Assembly (NCBI RefSeq): GCF_000003605.2 | Contig: NW_003134349.1 | Coordinates: forward strand, 164,911-183,239 | Source: Saccoglossus kowalevskii | Taxonomy: Eukaryota; Hemichordata; Enteropneusta; Harrimaniidae | DNA: 18,329 bases | Direction: 5' to 3' | In this document: positions 17,401 through 18,329 of the stretch, piece by piece | Position numbering within the stretch: the stretch's first letter is position 1 | Layout: each line of letters begins with the position of its first letter | Position numbers and translations under genes: made by a program | Notes under the pieces: model-generated | Seen by the model: the letters and a program-made list of their open reading frames with translations, nothing else | Databases searched by the model: none | What the model was told of the DNA's origin: nothing

Positions 17401-18253
17401 CGGTGAAAATTCGAGAAAACAACACAAACTCAACTTTAAAAGTAATCCTGAACAACCAAATTTATATATGTTACACACGTAGGGCTAATCTTGTTACACT
17501 GTCAGGCGAGTCTCAACAACCATCCCAAAGTACCGTTTTCTGCGAGTTGTTGGTCTTTGTTTTCACCGCGAGGATTGCCAGGCGGTGAAAATACTCGGAT
17601 TTCCGCCCCCGAGGATACATTGTGCAAATGATCTAAACAAAAACGTAAACACAGGCACACCGGCATGCTGCGAAATAAAATGTATGATTTAAAAGTACAT
17701 AGAACCGGCACTAATTTAGTCACGTGGCAGAGTTTGTGATTTGCTAAGCGCCAGTCACGTAATTGAATCATACACACACGGCGTACATATTGAAATTAAT
17801 AACTTGTGCACTTTACCATGACAAAAAACTTCTCGTTTTGGTACAGCGTCGCCACTCGTTTCCATCCAAAGTGTTTCAGTATGGCTATACGCCCAATGTT
17901 TTGTGCCAAATCGGATTGCTGCGTTCGGAGGAACAGTGGGTATTCTGATTTATTGGAAAGTTGGGGTGATGCCGCGGAGTATGAAACCTAGAAATTAATA
18001 TTAAAAAACAGTATAAATAAATTGCTATTGGTGCCCATAAATCTGACATCCATTTCCATATAGTTTTTTTTTTATATATAGTACACCCGCTTAACTATTC
18101 AAATAATTTCCTAACCTGTATTAAATTGAAGAGATGTGAGAATGCGGCAATCTGAGCAGTAGCAACTGAGCATCCCCCTCCAAGCACCATTATTTTCTGT
18201 TGTCCATTGAACACGTGTTCACATAGCAGATAACTCGCCCAGCCTGGGTTGCA
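8283..18253 (-). CDS. GABBR: GABA-B receptor-like class C GPCR (16 visible exons)
   Basis: Sixteen minus-strand exons join in phase to 697 codons plus TAA. Residues 1-360 are most of a Venus-flytrap (ANF-receptor) ligand domain and the linker follows. TM1-TM7 lie near 384-408, 425-443, 457-479, 500-520, 557-578, 595-616 and 624-643, then a 51-residue tail. GABA-B hallmarks are [42 protein letters not shown] after TM3, SWQVIDP after TM4, [13 protein letters not shown] at TM6 and FIPK after TM7. Cys458 and Cys551 are placed for the class C disulfide. Such receptors couple to Gi/o, usually as GB1/GB2 heterodimers. Tyr149 and Trp177 match GB1 agonist-contact positions as I recall them. The Glu expected before YDAxW is not present. 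Signal peptide and first ligand-domain exons lie right of the window. A GB1 or GB2 assignment is not safe. Confidence 0.95.
8528..8687 (-). CDS. GABBR: GABBR-like exon: TM6-TM7
   Basis: It begins after CTTCCACAG by completing the Arg codon split with the TM5 exon (AG+A), giving [13 protein letters not shown]. This is the diagnostic GABA-B TM6 start. It ends in phase 0 with MMFIPK before GTAAGT. TM6 is about [20 protein letters not shown] and TM7 about [20 protein letters not shown]. The acceptor is a tandem ACAGACAG, so a second site lies 4 nt downstream. Confidence 0.95.
8787..8955 (-). CDS. Possible alternative exon between TM5 and TM6
   Basis: An open stretch of 56 codons bounded by an acceptor CTTTTTAACAG and a donor GTAGCT. 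A shorter form uses TTTCATTTAG and ends at 8931. It starts in phase 2 and ends in phase 0, exactly like the TM6-TM7 exon, so it could replace that exon in frame. It could also be inserted in frame if the acceptor 4 nt downstream at 8683 were used. The peptide (…[20 protein letters not shown]…) is not visibly homologous to TM6-TM7 and I do not recognise it. It may equally be chance. Confidence 0.28.
8956..9497 (-). other. Receptor intron remainder (TM5-TM6)
   Basis: Intron sequence apart from a C-rich repeat-like element at about 9055-9210. No further exon was seen. Confidence 0.7.
9055..9210. repeat. C-rich element with imperfect inverted ends
   Basis: A GC-rich island in AT-rich intron. It contains GCGCGGATTTAG at one end, a run of 12 C (9088-9099), GCGCCCCCTTACCG, and CAGGATCCGTC at the other end. 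The ends are weakly complementary (GCGGATTTAG against ACGGATCCTG). It looks like a decayed short interspersed or inverted-repeat element, but I saw no target duplication. Confidence 0.35.
9498..9667 (-). CDS. GABBR: GABBR-like exon: ECL2-TM5
   Basis: Phase 0 after TTTTCTTCCAG, ending in phase 2 before GTAGGT. Residues 537-592 plus two bases. It contains [11 protein letters not shown], in which Cys551 is the extracellular-loop-2 cysteine. TM5 is [20 protein letters not shown], followed by [14 protein letters not shown]. The [12 protein letters not shown] and ETRN segments are almost textbook GABA-B. Confidence 0.97.
9668..10009 (-). other. Receptor intron
   Basis: A GT-AG intron of 342 bp. 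Nothing beyond AT-rich sequence and the splice signals was seen. Confidence 0.85.
10010..10132 (-). CDS. GABBR: GABBR-like exon: TM4
   Basis: Phase 0 on both sides (acceptor ACCTCACAG, donor GTAAGT), residues 496-536. It encodes [20 protein letters not shown] and then [10 protein letters not shown]. The motif W-Q-(V/I)-(V/I)-D-P behind TM4 is a GABA-B signature. Confidence 0.97.
10272..10379 (-). CDS. GABBR: GABBR-like exon: TM3 and ICL2
   Basis: Phase 0 on both sides (acceptor TCCTATAG, donor GTAACT), residues 460-495. It encodes [20 protein letters not shown] and then [16 protein letters not shown]. The pattern WLLSxGFTLxFGxMFxKTWRVHxIFTN is typical of GABA-B TM3 and intracellular loop 2. 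Confidence 0.97.
10380..10770 (-). other. Receptor intron
   Basis: A GT-AG intron of 391 bp. Open frames cross it on both strands but show no family resemblance. Confidence 0.8.
10771..10909 (-). CDS. GABBR: GABBR-like exon: TM2
   Basis: It begins in phase 2 after TTATTGTCAG, completing a Gly codon, and ends in phase 0 before GTAAGT. Residues 414-459 contain [11 protein letters not shown], the conserved GABA-B loop before TM2. TM2 itself is [18 protein letters not shown]. The exon ends with RTISCI, where Cys458 is the conserved TM3 cysteine. Confidence 0.96.
11138..11288 (-). CDS. GABBR: GABBR-like exon: linker and TM1
   Basis: The acceptor AATTTCAG gives phase 1 entry and the donor GTAATT phase 2 exit. 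Residues 364-412 begin [10 protein letters not shown], the short GABA-B linker that lacks the cysteine-rich domain of metabotropic glutamate receptors. TM1 follows ([20 protein letters not shown]), then NIIYRDH. Confidence 0.95.
11483..11557 (-). CDS. GABBR: GABBR-like exon: end of ligand domain
   Basis: Phase 1 on both sides (acceptor TATCTTTAG, donor GTAAGG). It encodes [20 protein letters not shown] followed by FEWP. The sequence up to the WPG turn is the last beta-strand of the flytrap domain before the linker. Confidence 0.92.
11677..11740 (-). CDS. GABBR: GABBR-like exon: [11 protein letters not shown] segment
   Basis: Phase 0 entry after TTCTATAG and phase 1 exit before GTATGT, 21 codons. 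Joined to the previous exon it reads [18 protein letters not shown], matching the 'F x G V(S/T) G x V x F' segment of ANF-receptor domains. Confidence 0.94.
11741..12256 (-). other. Receptor intron
   Basis: An intron of 516 bp with GTAAGT at its 5' end and CTATAG at its 3' end. A minus-strand open stretch near 11940-12040 has no splice context or domain that I recognise. Confidence 0.8.
12257..12379 (-). CDS. GABBR: GABBR-like exon: LDDFTYTD segment
   Basis: Phase 0 on both sides (acceptor CTCTTTCACAG, donor GTAAGT), residues 276-316. It contains [20 protein letters not shown] and FQGTS, the counterpart of 'L(E/Q)DFNYT ... F x G V S' in GABA-B receptors. The open frame continues 5' of the acceptor but that part is intronic. 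Confidence 0.96.
12380..13393 (-). other. Receptor intron
   Basis: A GT-AG intron of 1014 bp. Overlapping open frames on both strands around 12702-13037 resemble no known family. No repeat with clear ends was found. Confidence 0.75.
13394..13549 (-). CDS. GABBR: GABBR-like exon: YDAVW segment of ligand domain
   Basis: Phase 0 on both sides (acceptor ACATCAACAG, donor GTAGGT), residues 224-275. It contains [20 protein letters not shown] and [13 protein letters not shown]. In GB1 a glutamate that contacts the agonist lies five residues before the YDA motif. Here the residues before it are HMWHGLG, with no Glu. There is an N-glycosylation sequon NAS at residue 266. Confidence 0.95.
13550..14171 (-). 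other. Receptor intron
   Basis: A GT-AG intron of 622 bp. No exon duplicate or repeat was recognised. Confidence 0.8.
14172..14363 (-). CDS. GABBR: GABBR-like exon: YRQGMYG...INCT segment
   Basis: Phase 0 on both sides (acceptor TTATGACGCAG, donor GTAAAC), residues 160-223. It contains [20 protein letters not shown] and DDWWK, followed by HINCTLDEM. Trp177 in GWYSDDWW corresponds to the lobe-2 tryptophan that stacks on the agonist in GB1, as I recall it. INCT is also a sequon. Confidence 0.96.
14617..14682 (-). CDS. GABBR: GABBR-like exon: DARIIVV...FCE segment
   Basis: A short phase 0/0 exon of 22 codons (acceptor TTTGTAAAACAG, donor GTAAGT). It encodes [20 protein letters not shown] and CE. 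The D-(A/V)-R-I-I-V strand and FC(E/C) end are conserved in GABA-B receptors. Tyr149 is at the position of the GB1 agonist-contact tyrosine. Confidence 0.96.
14683..15344 (-). other. Receptor intron between the alternative exon and exon 4
   Basis: No exon seen. It holds the inverted pair of CTCF-like motifs at 14958-15164. Confidence 0.75.
14958..15164. repeat. Inverted repeat with CTCF-like cores
   Basis: The sequence GCGCCCTCTGGTG occurs at 14960-14972 and, in reverse complement, at 15150-15162. Flanking bases are also partly complementary, giving arms of about 24 bp. The left copy read on the minus strand is CCACCAGAGGGCGC, which fits the CTCF core consensus. The right copy has one mismatch. 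The cores therefore point away from each other. It may be a decayed MITE, since no target duplication was found, or a pair of CTCF sites. Confidence 0.5.
15345..15446 (-). CDS. GABBR: Duplicate alternative exon of the ligand domain
   Basis: An open 34-codon segment with acceptor CATATTTCAAG and donor GTATTA, phase 0 on both sides, exactly 102 bp. Its translation ([20 protein letters not shown], ending AALRKIK) aligns without gaps to the exon at 15687-15788. There are 13 of 34 identities and many conservative changes. Both copies would join the same upstream and downstream exons in frame. Including both would also keep the frame but would insert 34 residues in a fold that has room for one, so mutually exclusive use is the likely mode. 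Expression is not proven. Confidence 0.75.
15543..15645 (-). pseudogene. Possible decayed copy of the preceding ligand-domain exon
   Basis: A minus-strand open stretch between the two 102-bp exons, after a GGTTCACAG acceptor. It reads [20 protein letters not shown] and continues to a stop at 15529-15531. VRILRKW resembles the GABA-B segment before the 'GWK' strand, carried in this gene by the exon at 17817-17987. The best donor would give phase 1, which does not match the following phase 0 exon. It also lies only 41 bp from the neighbouring exon. This suggests a broken remnant of a two-exon duplication, or chance. Confidence 0.25.
15687..15788 (-). CDS. GABBR: GABBR-like exon: VIDDMIVKM...LASLSF segment
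   Basis: Phase 0 on both sides (acceptor TTCTTTTTTTAAG, donor GTAATT), 34 codons. It encodes [20 protein letters not shown] followed by [14 protein letters not shown]. It fills the helix and strand between 'KRVATLYQ' and 'DARIIV' in the flytrap domain. It has a homologous duplicate at 15345-15446. Confidence 0.93.
16020..16506 (+). promoter_or_regulatory. Promoter-like motif cluster, antisense to the receptor
   Basis: In order on the + strand: ACGCATGCGTG (NRF1-like), AAAGATGGCGAC (YY1-like, 16061-16073), CCGGAAGCG (ETS-like), GATTGGCTA (CCAAT box in reverse) and GGTATAAATC (TATA-like, about 16430). About 65 bp after the last lies a strong splice donor, GACA|GTAAGTAG (16500-16501). This order suits a + strand promoter with a short non-coding first exon. 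No downstream + exon was identified before the window end, so it may be a promoter of an antisense RNA, a relict, or coincidence. Confidence 0.35.
16023..16073 (+). repeat. Short dispersed repeat, copy 2
   Basis: Counterpart of 819-870, sharing ATATGGGTCTCAT, AACAAAGATGGCGAC and a similar 5' part. It overlaps the NRF1-like and YY1-like motifs of the promoter-like cluster. Confidence 0.55.
16904..17369. mobile_element. 466-bp TIR transposon with 9-bp TSD
   Basis: The ends are CCCGGGGGGTCACTCTA on the left and TAGAGTGATCCCCCCGGG on the right. The inverted similarity continues inwards to ACCATGTGCGTTC (about 16936-16948) against GGAACGCACATGG (about 17325-17337), so the arms are about 50 bp. 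TGTTCGCGC flanks both sides exactly (16895-16903 and 17370-17378). Long terminal repeats with a 9-bp duplication point to a Mutator-like or Merlin-like non-autonomous element. It has no transposase. Confidence 0.9.
16985..17120 (+). repeat. ~36-bp degenerate repeats inside the transposon
   Basis: Three or four diverged units of the pattern 'TAYATTGA...AACACCCCCTATT...CGAGC'. Examples start at GTACATTGACAAACC, ATATATTGAAGAAAAA and GTATATTGAGAACATCC. They fill the left half of the element's interior. Confidence 0.55.
17560..17591. repeat. Perfect 10-bp hairpin
   Basis: TTTTCACCGC (17560-17569) and GCGGTGAAAA (17582-17591) are perfect reverse complements around a 12-bp loop. A related GCCGGTGAAAAT string occurs near 17400. 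It could be a remnant of an inverted-repeat element next to the 466-bp transposon. It is too far from gene ends to be a terminator. Confidence 0.5.
17817..17987 (-). CDS. GABBR: GABBR-like exon: lobe 1 to lobe 2 crossover
   Basis: Phase 0 on both sides (acceptor TTAATTTCTAG, donor GTAAAG), residues 47-103. It encodes [20 protein letters not shown], then RTQQSD and the strand [17 protein letters not shown]. The V-S-Y-x-A-x-S-P-x-L-S-(N/D) stretch is one of the most recognisable parts of the class C flytrap domain. Ser53 and nearby positions line the ligand site in GB1. Confidence 0.97.
18116..18253 (-). CDS. GABBR: GABBR-like exon: first visible ligand-domain exon
   Basis: Phase 0 on both sides (acceptor TTTTTCCCACAG, donor GTTAGG), residues 1-46 of the visible part. 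It begins [15 protein letters not shown] and contains [18 protein letters not shown], the glycine-rich G-C-S loop of the flytrap domain that presents a serine to the ligand in GB1. Because it starts inside the domain, at least one further exon with the signal peptide must lie to the right. Confidence 0.95.
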
Positions 18254-18329
18254 CTGTGGGAAAAATCATATACAAGATTATCCTATACGAGGTATATTAC
18301 AATATATGGCATTCCATATTTGGGCATCG
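18254..18329 (-). other. Receptor intron at the window edge
   Basis: Sequence upstream of the acceptor of the first visible exon. There is a clear polypyrimidine tract and CCCACAG next to the exon, and no coding signal further on. Confidence 0.8.

Larger units (their letters stand above)
15789..17816 (-). other. Large receptor intron
   Basis: A GT-AG intron of 2028 bp and the most GC-rich part of the window. It holds the promoter-like cluster at 16020-16500, the transposon at 16904-17369 and a hairpin at 17560-17591. I found no receptor exon in it. Confidence 0.75.

Noticed and set aside
17806-17991. + strand open frame opposite the VSYSAAS exon
   Set aside because: It is an antisense shadow of the receptor exon at 17817-17987.
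8283-18253. Metabotropic glutamate, calcium-sensing or taste receptor identity
   Set aside because: There is no cysteine-rich domain between flytrap and TM1. [20 protein letters not shown] and FIPK are GABA-B-type.
1-18329. tRNA, rRNA or other structured RNA gene
   Set aside because: No cloverleaf, rRNA core or snRNA box was recognised on either strand by eye. A covariance-model scan was not possible.

Overview
The window is animal nuclear DNA. It is AT-rich, its genes are split by GT-AG introns, and it holds metazoan gene families, non-autonomous DNA transposons, a LINE remnant and a long minisatellite. An invertebrate deuterostome such as a hemichordate or amphioxus would fit the GABA-B-like receptor and the repeats, but that is inference and no species can be named.

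Layout. (1) Positions 1-3496, + strand: the last three coding exons of a classical short-chain dehydrogenase/reductase of the SDR16C type (RDH10 / SDR16C5 / HSD17B11-like). Its 5' exons lie left of the window. Its introns and upstream sequence hold a TA-flanked MITE, a LINE-tail-like end and a 5'-truncated LINE with an intact C-terminal ORF. (2) About 3588-5752: a degenerate minisatellite of roughly 30-bp units just behind the SDR stop codon, with an internal block repeated at an offset of 388 bp. It is interrupted by a 333-bp inverted-repeat transposon (5366-5698) flanked by a 9-bp target duplication. (3) 5752-8282: sparse intergenic DNA with a 29-bp triplication and a possible poly(A) signal. 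(4) 8283-18253, - strand: sixteen exons that join in phase into 697 codons of a class C GPCR of the GABA-B receptor family. The product has a Venus-flytrap ligand domain, seven membrane segments and a 51-residue tail. Its N-terminus lies right of the window. The two genes converge tail to tail.

Main observation. The intron between the third and fourth visible receptor exons contains a second, unannotated exon copy (15345-15446). It has the same 102-bp length, the same 0/0 phase and 13 of 34 identical residues compared with the exon at 15687-15788. This looks like a tandem exon duplication that could be spliced mutually exclusively and would change one segment of the ligand-binding lobe. A decayed copy of the preceding exon may lie between them. 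A second possible alternative exon (8787-8955) sits between the TM5 and TM6 exons, next to a tandem ACAGACAG acceptor.

Other features include a 466-bp transposon with long terminal inverted repeats and a 9-bp duplication (16904-17369), a promoter-like cluster inside the receptor intron facing the opposite strand (16020-16500), and an inverted pair of CTCF-like motifs (14960-15162). The two genes have no evident functional link. One is retinoid/steroid-type redox metabolism at the ER and the other is neurotransmitter-type signalling at the plasma membrane.
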